A stretch of 64,000 nt of DNA from Gordoniibacillus kamchatkensis (GCF_000829455.1 NZ_JXAK01000031.1:18306-82305), one strand, 5' to 3'. Counted from the stretch's first letter, positions 26,820 to 35,921 are shown. Numbers and translations are program-made. The notes: generated by a model from the letters alone, not told the origin.

Positions 26820-27161
26820 TCAAGACCTCGTCAAAGGAGCTGCGGAAAATTGAAGCTTGTGCCGCAGAAACCCGTTCACGGCTTCGACCGCCATCTCCAC
26901 GGCGGCGACTTCCCCGACGATGACGAGCGAGCCGGTAAAACGGTCCAAATACCCGATATCGACGCTGGCGGCCTTCGTGGCGATATCGGCGGCGATAATG
27001 GCCGTCTCCGTCGGAGTGAGCGTCAGGATGCCGAGCGCGTTCGCCGCTTCAATGCCGAGCTTCGTGTACAGCACCGGATCGGGATTCGCGATAACGTGAG
27101 CCAGCGTGACTTGTTTGCCCGGCACGTATTCCTGAATGACCCTTTGCTTGTGCTCCTCCAT
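26820..27161 (-). CDS. eutS: EutS-type microcompartment shell protein
   Basis: A 113-residue BMC-domain protein of the permuted EutS type, starting EEHKQRVIQEYVPGKQVTLAHVIA, with the GILTLTPTETAIIAADIATKA and GEVAAVEMAVEAVNGFL elements. It forms bent hexamers in the shell. The gene lies between eutN and eutP, with short spacers. Confidence 0.95.
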   Translation of the reverse strand: MEEHKQRVIQEYVPGKQVTLAHVIANPDPVLYTKLGIEAANALGILTLTPTETAIIAADIATKAASVDIGYLDRFTGSLVIVGEVAAVEMAVEAVNGFLRHKLQFSAAPLTRS

Positions 27162-27170
27162 ACGACCTCC

Positions 27171-27545
27171 TTATTCGGCTTCGGGTGCGGCATCGGTCGC
27201 GTTCCCTTCCTCAACCGCTTTTGCAGCTCCGTATGCGGGAACACCGGCAGCCTCTGCCACAGGTCCGGTCTCGCTTTCGTCCTCGACCTCGAAGCTGTCC
27301 ACGATGCACACAATCATGGCGTCAATCGGCACCGAGCGTCCGCCGAACAGCACCCGCGCCGGACTGCCCCGGCTGACAAGCACCTTCTCGCCTACCCCGG
27401 CCCCGATCCGGTCGGCGGCAACGACCTCGTGGCCGGCTTCCCGGCCATTCGTGCCGATGGGCTGAACGATCATGAACTTCAAGTTTTCCATGCCCTCTTC
27501 TTTCTGCGTCGCCCATACGCTGCCGATCACCCGGCCAAGCAACAT
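27171..27545 (-). CDS. eutN: EutN/CcmL-type shell vertex protein
   Basis: A 124-residue vertex protein that forms pentamers in bacterial microcompartments. The core is MLLGRVIGSVWATQKEEG, then FMIVQPIG and AADRIGAGVGEKVLVSRGS. The last ~35 residues are an Ala/Glu-rich tail longer than in most EutN, which may be accessory. Confidence 0.95.
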   Translation of the reverse strand: MLLGRVIGSVWATQKEEGMENLKFMIVQPIGTNGREAGHEVVAADRIGAGVGEKVLVSRGSPARVLFGGRSVPIDAMIVCIVDSFEVEDESETGPVAEAAGVPAYGAAKAVEEGNATDAAPEAE

Positions 27546-27551
27546 GAGTCT

Positions 27552-28592
27552 TCACCTGCCGTCTCTGTAGTGGATGGCAACGCCTTTGTCCCTTAGCATA
27601 TCGCGGGCGAGAGGCGACACGAGCGCCGTTTTGCCGAGCGTAACGCTGGAGACGCTATGCGCCGTTACGTGCCGGTTCACCCAATCGGCGGACAGCAGCT
27701 TGCCTTCGAAAGTCAGTCCCGCCTCTGCCTCGCCCTGCGCCGAAACGGCCGCTGCCCCTGCGATTGTGCCTGCGAACATGCCAGGGCCCGCGCCTACGCC
27801 GACACCCGCACCTGTATCCGCTCGTGCGTCCGCTCTTGCGCCAGCGCCTGCCCAGATCCCCGTGCCCGCTCCTGCGCTAGCGCCAGTGTCTGCACCTGCA
27901 CCTGCACCTGCTCCCGCACCTGTACCTGCACCCGCACCTGCTCCCGCACCTGCTCCCGCACCCGTTCCCCCGCCTGCTCCCTCTTCCGCGCCCGGGCGGC
28001 CAGCCCGGCACTTGCGCACGACGGCTTCGGCCAAGCTTTGGCAAGGCGCGAACTCCACCCCGAACGACTGCAGCTCTTGCTTGTAGTAGGCAAACAGGCT
28101 GCGGTAAGGCCGGGGCAGCTCCAGCGTCTTCAGCGTGCGCCGGTCGGCTCTTTTCAAGCCGGCCTTGTCTTCGCCGACAAGCACGAACTTGTTCAGCACA
28201 AGCGCCGCGAACATCATTTCCGATTTGATCGTACCCTTCAGTCCCAAAGCGGCCCGGGCGGCGTTATCGAGGTCGAGCTCGGGGATGACGATGCCGTCGT
28301 ATTCGAGCGGAAGCTCAAGCGGGGACGGGGCGTTTTCGTCGGCGGCGATCGTTTTGCCGGGCCCGCCGCATTCGATTTGATGTATGCCGAGCCATGACGA
28401 CGTCTCGCCGTCAAGGAACAGCAAGTCGTAACAAATGCCGCAGTTTTGCAAATGAATAAAATGGTCCGCGTAAGCTTCATGGGCCGTGCTGTCGCAAAAA
28501 ACGTACAGCACTTTAGGCCGTTTGGCCGTTTCCGCCCGCATCGCCTGCACGAGCTCGCGGACGATCGCTTCGACCGTTTGCTTGATTTCCAC
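27552..28592 (-). CDS. Flavoprotein-like protein of Firmicute eut operons, with Gly/Ala insertion
   Basis: A 346-residue protein. Residues 1-200 form a Rossmann-like flavoprotein domain ([34 protein letters not shown]), resembling the conserved hypothetical next to pduL in Listeria-type eut operons. Residues ~205-285 are a Gly/Ala/Thr low-complexity stretch. The C-terminal 50 residues ([22 protein letters not shown]) resemble the tail of that family. The insertion is coded by a hexanucleotide-like repeat. Function unknown; a role in cobalamin or electron transfer is only a guess. It overlaps no neighbours. Confidence 0.65.
   Translation of the reverse strand: MEIKQTVEAIVRELVQAMRAETAKRPKVLYVFCDSTAHEAYADHFIHLQNCGICYDLLFLDGETSSWLGIHQIECGGPGKTIAADENAPSPLELPLEYDGIVIPELDLDNAARAALGLKGTIKSEMMFAALVLNKFVLVGEDKAGLKRADRRTLKTLELPRPYRSLFAYYKQELQSFGVEFAPCQSLAEAVVRKCRAGRPGAEEGAGGGTGAGAGAGAGAGAGTGAGAGAGAGADTGASAGAGTGIWAGAGARADARADTGAGVGVGAGPGMFAGTIAGAAAVSAQGEAEAGLTFEGKLLSADWVNRHVTAHSVSSVTLGKTALVSPLARDMLRDKGVAIHYRDGR
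27770..28003. repeat. Degenerate hexanucleotide repeat in coding sequence
   Basis: About 230 bases built from CCTGCA/CCCGCA-like words (plus strand) that code for the Gly-Ala-rich insertion. Many copies differ at one base, so it is a degraded microsatellite. Indel error is likely here, and the length may vary among strains. Confidence 0.85.
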
Positions 28593-28598
28593 TTGCAG

Positions 28599-29389
28599 CT
28601 ACCTCCCTGCGCCTGCCGCGAATTCGCCGTTTTTGCCGATCATCCGCACCGTATCCCCTGATCTGAGGCAGGCGGCGTTCGCTTCATCCGTATCGATATG
28701 GAAGTCCAGCGAAAACCGCTCGTCGACCCGTACAATCACATCGGCGAAAATGATCTGGCGCTCCCCCCTGCTCCGCACCATAATCCGGTCTCCGTGCGCG
28801 ACACCAAAACGGGCCGCATCGGCGGGAGACATATGGACATGGTTGTGCGCGGCGATCAGCCTTCGGACAAAACGATGGCGCCCAGCTCCCCGGCGATCGT
28901 AATGCCCGGCGTGCCCGCGATGTTCCCGGACAACCTTACGGGAGGATGCACGCCGAGCGTATACCCGTCCGTACGGGAAATTTCCGCTTGCGTCGCGCCG
29001 CGCGAAGGACCGAGTATGCGCACATGGGGAATGACTCCTTTCGGGCCGACGAGCGTCACCGTCTCCTTCGCGGCGAACTGCCCTTTCTGCGACAGCTCGC
29101 GCAGCGGCGTCAGGCGGTAGCCGGCGCCGAACAACGCGGCGACATGCTCATCCGACAAATGCACGTGCCGGCCCGATACGCCGACGGGAATCGCGGGGCC
29201 GGGATCGCCGGTCCGGGCTTGCATAGCCGCCGCTTCCGCTCCCGTACGGCTGAGGGCGATCCCTCTGCTTTTCAAAAAATCGGCGGCGGCCGGCGTCAGC
29301 TTATCTTCTTTTGCAACCGGAAACGGGTTCGGGATGCCTTTGCCCTTGACCGACTGGGCGCGCAGCTGCGTTTCCGTAATGAGCGCCAT
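28599..29389 (-). CDS. pduL: Phosphate propanoyltransferase PduL/EutD-like (frameshift)
   Basis: Converts acetyl-CoA plus phosphate to acetyl-phosphate inside or near the microcompartment. The first frame has PVGVSGRHVHLSDEH and ends at 28856 after GAIVLSEG. A base missing near 28855 puts the remainder (HNHVHMSPADAARFGVAHGD..DEANAACLRSGDTVRMIG) in another frame, to 28599. Together they give ~263 residues with both metal-binding His blocks. Sequencing error is the likely cause. Confidence 0.9.
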
Positions 29390-29397
29390 AGAGACGA

Positions 29398-29685
29398 TTA
29401 CCCTTCAAGCTTCGGCAAAATGTGCTCGATGTCGGAATGAGGGCGCGGAATGACGTGGACGGAAATGAGCTCGCCGATTTTTTCCGCAGCCGCGGCGCCG
29501 GCATCGGTCGCGGCTTTGACGGCGCCGACGTCGCCCCGAACCATGACCGTGACGAGCCCTCCGCCGACATGCACCTTGCCGATCAGTTTTACGTTCGCCG
29601 CCTTGACCATAGCGTCGGCCGCCTCGATCGAGCCGACAAGTCCTTTCGTCTCCACCATGCCTAATGCGGACATTTCTCCAGCCAT
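29398..29685 (-). CDS. eutM: EutM-type hexameric shell protein
   Basis: A 95-residue canonical BMC-domain protein ([54 protein letters not shown]). Such hexamers form the facets of the shell and their pores pass small metabolites. The gene lies between the aldehyde dehydrogenase and pduL genes. Confidence 0.97.
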   Translation of the reverse strand: MAGEMSALGMVETKGLVGSIEAADAMVKAANVKLIGKVHVGGGLVTVMVRGDVGAVKAATDAGAAAAEKIGELISVHVIPRPHSDIEHILPKLEG

Positions 29686-29708
29686 CGTTAATTCCTCCCT
29701 GGTATAAG

Positions 29709-31197
29709 TTATTCAGCTGCTTTAGCTTGTATTTCCGACAGCACGCGCCTGACGATGCTCATCACTTCGTCGCGCGTAATCCCCAGCCCGTTATCGCCCT
29801 GCAGCGCGTTCGCCGTCTTCGCGTTAGCGGCAGGCGGTTCGTCCGAGGCAACGTCCCGGATGCCGAAAGCGACCCGCTTGATGTTCAGCAGATGCTGCGG
29901 CCCGATATTGTCCGACGTGATGTTGTTGCCGAACGAGCCGCATCCGAGCGTCATCGACGGCATAATCCCCGTCGTGGCGCCGATCCCGCCGAACGTCGTA
30001 CCGGCCCCCACCACGATGCGCGACGCCGGTTTTTCCAGACCGAACGCTTCCACGACCGCCATATCTTCGCAATGAATGCCCAGCGTATGCCCGAGCCCGC
30101 CCAGCTCCAGCAGCTCGATGCACTTTCGGCAGCCTTCTTGCCAATCGGCAACCGTGTAAAGCGCGAGCACAGGGCTCAGCTTTTCCACGGAAAAAGGGTG
30201 CTCCAGCCCAACCTCCGTTTCTTCCGCAATCAGGACGCGAGCTTCTGCGGGAACGGAAATTCCGGCCATGCCGCAATCGCTTGCGGCGATTTGCCGACGA
30301 TTTTCGGATTTAAGCTTTTGCCGCTCATGAGCACGGCTGCGACTTGCTGCTTCTGCCGCTGGTCCAGAAAATAGGCCCCTTGCCGCGTCAGCTCCTGCAT
30401 CAGCTGCGGCTTGATCGCCTGATCCGCGACGATGGCTTGCTCGGAAGCGCAGATGGTGCCGTAGTCGAACGTCTTGCTTTGCAGGATGAGGCTTACCGCT
30501 TTGGCGATGTTCGCGCTGCGGTGAATGTATACCGGCACGTTGCCGGGCCCGACGCCGTACGCCGGTTTGCCGGAGCTGTACGCCGCCTTGACCATTCCCG
30601 TGCCGCCGGTAGCGAGAATGAGATCGGTCAGCTTGTGCCTCATCAGTTCACCCGTCGCCTCGATGGACGGCTGCGTCAAGCATGAATGAGCCCCGTGGGC
30701 GCTCCCGCCTTCTCCGCCGCTTGCCGCATCAGCCTGGCCGCCTCCTGCGAGCAGCGCAGCGCCGCTGGGTGCGGGCTGATCACGATGGCGTTCCGCGCCT
30801 TCAGCGCAATCAGGCATTTGAAAAGAACGGTCGAGGTCGGATTCGTCGACGGAATGACCGCGGCCACCACGCCTACCGGCTGCGCGATTTCCCACACTTT
30901 CCGCTCCTCGTCTTTGCGGATGACGCCGACGGTCGGCATATCCTTGATCGCTTCGTACACCTGGCGCGCTACGAACAAATTTTTCGCCTTTTTGTCGGCG
31001 GCCTTGCCGTAGCCCGTTTCCTCCGCCGCCAGCGCGCCGAGCCGTTCGGCTTCCGCTTCCGCGGCCTGCGCCATGGAGGCGACGATGGCGTCGATTTGCG
31101 GCTGGGTCATTTTTTCCAGCTGCTTCTGAGCGGCTTTCGCCTCGTGCAGGCAATCGCGAACTTCCTGTATCGCTTGCAAATCCGGATCGAGCTTCAT
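29709..31197 (-). CDS. eutE: CoA-acylating acetaldehyde dehydrogenase EutE-like (two frameshifts)
   Basis: Oxidises acetaldehyde to acetyl-CoA. Frame one (30676-31197) has the start [17 protein letters not shown] and [22 protein letters not shown] missing base near 30680 leads to [17 protein letters not shown] and the catalytic Cys in [14 protein letters not shown] second missing base near 30262 leads to [12 protein letters not shown] to the end at 29709. The sum is ~496 residues, the normal size. The N-terminal ~20 residues may be a shell-targeting helix. The shifts look like sequencing errors. Confidence 0.93.
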
Positions 31198-31206
31198 CCG
31201 GCCCGC

Positions 31207-31490
31207 TCACTCCTTTCTATCAAAAATATCCAAAGCGCTGCGGTCGGGGCGCGGAATGACGCGGCTGGCCAGCAGCCGGCCAACTTTGCGCGCCTCGGCC
31301 GCGCCCGCGTCCACCGCCGCTTGCACGGAGCTACGTCGCCGAGCACATATACGGTGACGATGCCCGCATCCGCTTTCTCATACGCCGCCACGCGGACGTC
31401 CGCCGCCTTCGCGGCCGCATCCGCCGCTGCAATGAGGGCGGGCATCCCCATCGTCTCCAGCATGCCTAACGCCATGCCGTCCCATTTCAT
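31207..31490 (-). CDS. BMC-domain shell protein (frameshift)
   Basis: A ~94-residue BMC protein, MALGMLETMGMPALIAAADAA then GIVTVYVLGDVA. One base is missing near 31328, after which QAAVDAGAAEARKVGRLL and VIPRPDRSALDIF continue to a TGA at 31207. It is a second canonical hexamer similar to eutM, in the position of EutK/second EutM genes in Firmicute operons. GGAGTGAG at its end is the ribosome binding site for eutE. Confidence 0.85.
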
Positions 31491-31510
31491 CGCAATTCAC
31501 CGCTTTTCCG

Positions 31511-32167
31511 TTATCCTGGTTTCGTCGGCTCCCGGGCGACTCTGCGGACGGCTTCGGCGAACGCCTCGGCCGCCGCCGCGCAGGCCGATTGGCTGCCCGT
31601 CAGCAGCCCGCCGGCAAAATTCGTTTCGGTGGGAGGGCCGTAAAACCGGCACAGCCGGACGTCCGCCGCCTTGAGCGCGGCATCCAGGCCGTAAACCGCC
31701 TCCAGTGGCGGAGCGATCAAATAAGCGATCGGCTCGCCTTCGGCAATCCCCGCCTGTTTGGACAAATAGGACCCGCTTCTGGAGATGACGTGGGCGTAAT
31801 ACGCATGAGTTCCTTCCTGGTTGAGGGCGTAAAAGCAAGCTCCGTTCTCCATCAGCTCGACCGCCGCATCCAGCCCGCTCTTCACTTCGGCCGGCGTTTC
31901 GCCGCCGATGATGCCGATAAACTCCCCCGACAGCGGACCGGACGCATGCGCCGAGCCGGCGTAAAACGAACGGGCATAGACGACTTCGACGGCCGCTTTC
32001 TTCGTCGCTTCGTCAATGGCGGTATAGCCGACATCGTCGATGCTCGACGTCAAGAGGCCCAGGCTGCGCATTCCTTTCTTCAGCTTCAGCTGCCGCGCGA
32101 GCGCCGCATCGACATTCGGTATCACCTTGACGGCAAGCGCGGCGGCGCGGATCGGTTGCTGTCTCAC
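31511..32167 (-). CDS. eutL: EutL-type tandem BMC shell protein
   Basis: A 218-residue protein with two BMC-like halves (RQQPIRAAALAVKVIPNVD, GFIGIIGG-like SGEFIGIIGGETPAEVKSG, ETNFAGGLLTGSQSACAAAA). EutL trimers have gated central pores. I chose the GTG at 32167, with GAGG eight bases before it; longer in-frame starts lie in the leader terminator. It is the first gene of the operon. Confidence 0.92.
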   Translation of the reverse strand: MRQQPIRAAALAVKVIPNVDAALARQLKLKKGMRSLGLLTSSIDDVGYTAIDEATKKAAVEVVYARSFYAGSAHASGPLSGEFIGIIGGETPAEVKSGLDAAVELMENGACFYALNQEGTHAYYAHVISRSGSYLSKQAGIAEGEPIAYLIAPPLEAVYGLDAALKAADVRLCRFYGPPTETNFAGGLLTGSQSACAAAAEAFAEAVRRVAREPTKPG

Positions 32168-32201
32168 TCCCTTCACCTCTTTGCCAATTTGGATGTGAAA
32201 A

Positions 32202-32253
32202 AAAGGCGCCCGAAAGAGGGAGCGCTGCCGCGCTCCTTCCTTCAAAGGCGCCT
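32202..32253 (-). terminator. Leader terminator (attenuator) of the eut operon
   Basis: Outer stem GGCGCC/GGCGCC (32247-32252 with 32205-32210) flanked by AAA/TTT, plus inner stem GGAGCGC / GCGCTCC. It is followed on the minus strand by a T7 run, 35 bases before eutL. It lies between a sigma-A promoter and the first gene, so it acts as an attenuator rather than an end-of-operon terminator. Confidence 0.85.
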
Positions 32254-32261
32254 TTGCCTTT
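32244..32261 (-). promoter_or_regulatory. Candidate ANTAR (EutV) antiterminator hairpin
   Basis: A 6-bp stem AAAGGC / GCCTTT with hexaloop AAAGGC. Loop position 1 is A and position 4 is G, as in the known ANTAR RNA motif. Its 3' arm overlaps the first arm of the terminator (32247-32255), so the two folds exclude each other. The partner upstream hairpin (P1) expected in the 5' part of the leader (32262-32285) is not obvious. Confidence 0.65.
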
Positions 32262-32291
32262 AGCTATCCACTTGTGCCTGCCTATACCCGA

Positions 32292-32320
32292 ATTGTAAGC
32301 GAAAGGCGCTTTTTTTGCAA
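32292..32320 (-). promoter_or_regulatory. Sigma-A promoter of the eut operon
   Basis: TTGCAA (32315-32320) and TACAAT (32292-32297) with exact 17-base spacing on the minus strand. The transcript would begin near 32285, giving a leader of about 120 bases containing the terminator. Confidence 0.75.
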
Positions 32321-32340
32321 GCGCTATCATCCAATTTTTC

Positions 32341-33284
32341 CTATTCGGACTGTACCGCTTCACGATTTGCGACAGTGCCGTCGCTTAGGCGGCACCATGT
32401 TTCGAAGCGTCGCTCTCCGGCCCGCAGCGCAATCGTTCTGGCACCGCGGAGAAACCCTTCCCGCCCATACGTGTTATATCCCGTCGCCCGGCCGTAGCAC
32501 AGCCGGATGCCGTGCAGCGTCCCCGTGTAATCGTTAATATGATCGTGGCCGACGAACGTACCCATGACGTCGCCCATTTCGACCATCGCCGCGAAAAAAC
32601 CGGAATTGAGCGGAGGGCAGCATACTTCCTCCCATTTGCTGCCGCTGCAGCCCCCGCCTTCCCATACCTCCTTGTATTCCGGCACAGGAATGTGGAAGAA
32701 CGCAAGCGCCGGCAGCGGCGTGCCTCCGTTATCGGCGGTGAGCGGCGGGATTCCCGCATATACCAATCGATCTGATCGCGCCGAATCCAGTCGTAGCCCT
32801 TCACATGAGAGAGTTCGGACACATTTCCGGAATCCAGCACGTATAAGGCCGCCGCCGTCCGGCCATCGGCATCCGCAACGGGAAGCACGTAATTGCCGCA
32901 GCCGGATACGCCATCCGGCCCAGCTTCCGCGATAGCGTGCTTATGCCCCTTTACAACCTCCATCAATTGCCGTCTCGTAATCAGCGCTTCCGTATCGTGG
33001 TTGCCGAAGCATACCGCCCACGGAATGCCGCTCTGCTCCACCGTCGATACCGCATCGCGAAACGATTGAAACGGATCGCGGCAATGGCCGGCCGAAATGA
33101 CGTCGCCCGTAAACACGACCAAGTCCGGCTTCTCCGCCTCCAGCACTTGAACCATCAGCGCTCTCGTACGCTCGTTGGCCTTGTCCGCTTCCAGTTCGGA
33201 ATGCTTCCCGTCATGCCAATGAACATCGGTAAATTGCACGATGGTAAACGTTCCGTCCGCGCGAAATTGCAATGACTGCTTCAT
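32341..33284 (-). CDS. Calcineurin-like phosphoesterase (frameshift)
   Basis: A metal-dependent phosphoesterase: FTIVQFTDVHWHDGK, VVFTGDVISAG, VCFGNHDTEALI, then after a missing base near 32745, LPALAFFHIPVPEYKEVW, TFVGHDHINDYTG. Together ~314 residues. The ATG at 33284 shares one base with the PHP gene stop. It forms an operon with the PHP and DeoR genes. Substrate unknown. Confidence 0.88.
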
Positions 33285-34303
33285 TATTCTGCCCCTTTGT
33301 CGCAATTTGGTTCAAGCGGCGCATGGAAGCGCTTGCCTCCCTCGAAATAGACGATTTCCGTATAGCCCGACCGCGCCAGTAAGCCTGCCGCCTCATCGAG
33401 AAGCGTGCCGATATCGTCCGGAAAATGGGCGTCCGAGCTCATCGTAACCGGAACGCCGTGCTTGGCCAAAACTTGCAGAAACGCGGGACTCGGACAAGCT
33501 TCCTTGACCGGATAACGGTAGGCCAGCCCCGTATTGATTTCCGTCGCGACGCCGGCCTTCTTGAGCGCTGCGGCGACTTCTTCGTACATCGGCAGCAAGA
33601 CGCTCTCGTCCGGCCGGAAATTAAACACCTTCAAATTGTCCAAATGGGCGATGATATGGAACAATCCGCTGGCCGCCGCGCTTTGCACGGTAGCGAACAG
33701 CTGCTTGTATAAGGCCGCCAAATCTTTGCCTTCGAACATATATTGCGCTTCCGGGTTGTCGAAGCCCCAGCCGTCGAGAAAATGAACGGAGCCGATCACA
33801 TAGTCCAGCTCGTAGTGCGCCAGCAGCCGCCGAAGCTCCGCTTCCCCGCCCGGGAAAAAGTCGGCTTCAACGCCGAGCGATACGGGATAACCGGCCCGCT
33901 TCGCATGGCGCACCGCCTGCAGGAACGGCTCTATGGAACCGACGCACACCCTGTCCAGCCAATACCGCTGCATGCGGCCAAGTGGCGTATCATCCATGAC
34001 GATATGGGACTCGTAATAGGAACGAAATTCCGTAAACCGGTACAAATGATCGACCATGCCGAAGCGCTCGATGCCTCTGGCCTTGCCTTCGGCGAAATAA
34101 TAGCCAAGCCATTCCTCGCTGAAACAGCCCTTCTCCATTCTGTCCCGCAGCAGCTCCGCAAGCCCGCCGGCCCACGCCAAGGAATGGGGCTCCGCCGCCT
34201 CTCCGGCTTGCGGATGCACGTGCTCCAGCGCCCTCGCGGTACGCCCGAGCCAGCTTGCCGAATACGGTCCCTCTTCCAAATGAAAGTGAAAATCAACCTT
34301 CAC
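33284..34303 (-). CDS. PHP-domain phosphoesterase (histidinol-phosphatase-like)
   Basis: A 339-residue PHP protein with metal ligands in VDFHFHLEEG, FGMVDHLYRF, SLGVEADFFPG, IGSVHFLDGW, HIIAHLDN and SSDAHFP. This fits HisK-like phosphatases or 3',5'-pAp/trimeric phosphoesterases. There are no his genes nearby. The GTG at 34303 overlaps the DeoR stop (GTGA) and has AGGAGGG upstream. Substrate unknown; linkage to a DeoR regulator suggests a sugar-phosphate or nucleotide. Confidence 0.85.
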   Translation of the reverse strand: MKVDFHFHLEEGPYSASWLGRTARALEHVHPQAGEAAEPHSLAWAGGLAELLRDRMEKGCFSEEWLGYYFAEGKARGIERFGMVDHLYRFTEFRSYYESHIVMDDTPLGRMQRYWLDRVCVGSIEPFLQAVRHAKRAGYPVSLGVEADFFPGGEAELRRLLAHYELDYVIGSVHFLDGWGFDNPEAQYMFEGKDLAALYKQLFATVQSAAASGLFHIIAHLDNLKVFNFRPDESVLLPMYEEVAAALKKAGVATEINTGLAYRYPVKEACPSPAFLQVLAKHGVPVTMSSDAHFPDDIGTLLDEAAGLLARSGYTEIVYFEGGKRFHAPLEPNCDKGAE

Positions 34304-35085
34304 CCGTTTCCCTCCTGCTCTGCAATTAGCAGTTCTATACTTTTCTCCCGGAATTGGCGCACCAGCTCTTCCGGACAGCCGCGATCGGTGACGATCATCG
34401 AAACGTCCTGCAAAGAGGAGATGCGGCAAAAGGTCGATACGCCGAATTTGGAATGGTCCGCCAACACAATCGCTTCCTCCGCGCGCTCGATCATTTTCCG
34501 GGAAATACTCGCTTCGTGCAGGTCGTAGTCGGTGATGCCGTCCACCAGCGACACGCCTCCGACGGAAATAAACGCTTTGTGCACTTTAAACTGCTGCAGC
34601 GTTTGCTCGGCCAGCGCTCCTCCCGCGGATTGCAAAGCGGCGTTGATCTCCCCTCCCGCAAAATGATTGTCGCCTTTGAACGTCTCCAAGGCCAGCAGCA
34701 TAACCGGCACGGAGTGCGTCACGATCGTTACGTCGGACCTGCCCTGCAGATGGCGAATAACTTCCATCGTCGTCGTCCCGTTATCGATCATGACCGTCTC
34801 GTTTTCCTTCACAAGCGAAGCTGCCAGCTTGCCGATCGCTTCCTTCTCCGCTTTGTTGATTTGGGTCCGCTGGCTGAACGGAGGCTCCCATATGTGCGTC
34901 CCCGTCTTGACGGCGCCGCCGTACACCTTTTTCAGCATCCCCTCCTTTTCCAGCCGGTCCAAATCGCGCCGAATCGTTTCCGGCGATACGGCGAGCCGCT
35001 CGGCAAGGCCGAACACCTGCACCTTCTCGTCCCGCAGCAATTGCTCCAATATCGTTTTCTTCCGCTCCTCAAACGTTAAAGACAT
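34300..35085 (-). CDS. DeoR-family transcriptional regulator
   Basis: A 261-residue regulator: N-terminal HTH (LAERLAVSPETIRRDLDRLEKEGMLKKVYGG) and a sugar-phosphate-sensing C-terminal domain (IDNGTTTMEVIRHL, SVGGVSLVDGITDYDL, ADHSKFGV). These usually repress the operon they lead until a sugar phosphate is bound. Start at 35085 (MSLTFEERKK) with GGGAGAG upstream. Leads the PHP/phosphoesterase genes. Confidence 0.93.
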   Translation of the reverse strand: MSLTFEERKKTILEQLLRDEKVQVFGLAERLAVSPETIRRDLDRLEKEGMLKKVYGGAVKTGTHIWEPPFSQRTQINKAEKEAIGKLAASLVKENETVMIDNGTTTMEVIRHLQGRSDVTIVTHSVPVMLLALETFKGDNHFAGGEINAALQSAGGALAEQTLQQFKVHKAFISVGGVSLVDGITDYDLHEASISRKMIERAEEAIVLADHSKFGVSTFCRISSLQDVSMIVTDRGCPEELVRQFREKSIELLIAEQEGNG

Positions 35086-35572
35086 TGCTCTCCCATCCCC
35101 TGTACCTGCTATGTATCTGTCACAAAAATCTTTCATAGAACGATATGCGCTCCAGACTCGAAACCCATGTACGGCTTTGTTCCCGGGCTTCGCCGCCCCG
35201 CCAGCCAAAAACGCTTACATGATGCCTGGCGCGATTCAGTACGGAAGCGTCTCCTTGCCGAACGCTAATTTCCCGTTTCAAGCAGGCCAACTTCCTTTTG
35301 TTGATTATTCATGACCGATGATGAACGATCTTATTGTTTATACCCATCTTATGAATTTTCACGCCCGGTGTCAAAGAAAATTTTGAATATTCGTCTGTTT
35401 TCTTGTTGTTTTCGGTGACTCTACATTCGCGAATCCAATTTGAAATCGGAGGACAAGCTCTTTATCGCTTCAATGAACTTAAACATTCCGAATCAGTAAA
35501 AAAAATCCGACCGTGGCCGCCGCAGCGGCACGATCGGATTATTCCGTTTCACGCTAAATTGATGATCAGTCG
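35086..35572. other. Intergenic region upstream of deoR, with terminator
   Basis: 487 bases without a supported gene. The right-hand end (35504-35540) is a strong terminator with stem AATCCGACCGTG / CACGATCGGATT and a long minus-strand T-run, ending the small gene at 35573. Bases 35466-35503 contain GAACTTAAACATTC and a downstream A-run that closely match 45859-45897 next to another terminator. The rest is AT-rich with no clear promoter. Confidence 0.7.
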
Positions 35573-35848
35573 TTAGACGAGCCGCGGCGACAAGGTCGGC
35601 GCTGCCGAACGAAACAGCTCATAAGCGTTCAGCAGAAACGCCTCAATTTTCGACCAGAGCGAATCCCTGCCTTGCTTGTAACGGATCGAGAGCTTAACCT
35701 CGCCTTTCCAATAAAACGTCAGCAAACAATACCGATTGCCGTAAACGAGTTCGATGTCCCAGCAGCGGTCGTGCAGCGGAAACTGCTCGCGGCCGATGAC
35801 CAGCTTCGCTTCTCCTTCCGACGTCTCGATTCGGACTTCGTGCTCCAT
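35573..35848 (-). CDS. Conserved-looking hypothetical protein, 91 residues
   Basis: A soluble 91-residue protein with beta-rich sequence (EHEVRIETSEGEAKLVIGREQ, CWDIELVYGNRYCLLTFYW) and an amphipathic C-terminal helix (SLWSKIEAFLLNAYELFRSA). I do not recognise the family. The ATG at 35848 has GAGGGGGG upstream; longer in-frame starts are not supported. Terminator at 35504. Confidence 0.6.
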   Translation of the reverse strand: MEHEVRIETSEGEAKLVIGREQFPLHDRCWDIELVYGNRYCLLTFYWKGEVKLSIRYKQGRDSLWSKIEAFLLNAYELFRSAAPTLSPRLV

Positions 35849-35895
35849 TTTGTCTTCCCCCCCTCTTTTACCACGAATGATGTCACAAAAAAAAG

Positions 35896-35921
35896 AACCT
35901 TTCACACCGTCAGGAAAGGTT
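35896..35921 (-). terminator. Terminator on minus strand
   Basis: Stem AACCTTTC / GAAAGGTT with a minus-strand run of eight T. It lies about 200 bases past the end of the MFS gene (36128) and just before the 35848 gene. It probably ends that MFS transcript. Confidence 0.7.

Noticed and set aside
27770..28003. Plus-strand Pro/Ala-rich frame over the Gly/Ala repeat
   Set aside because: It is the shadow of the minus-strand repeat in the eut flavoprotein gene and has no ribosome binding site.
32262..32291. Cobalamin riboswitch in the eut leader
   Set aside because: The leader is too short (about 120 bases to eutL) and no B12-box-like sequence is seen.
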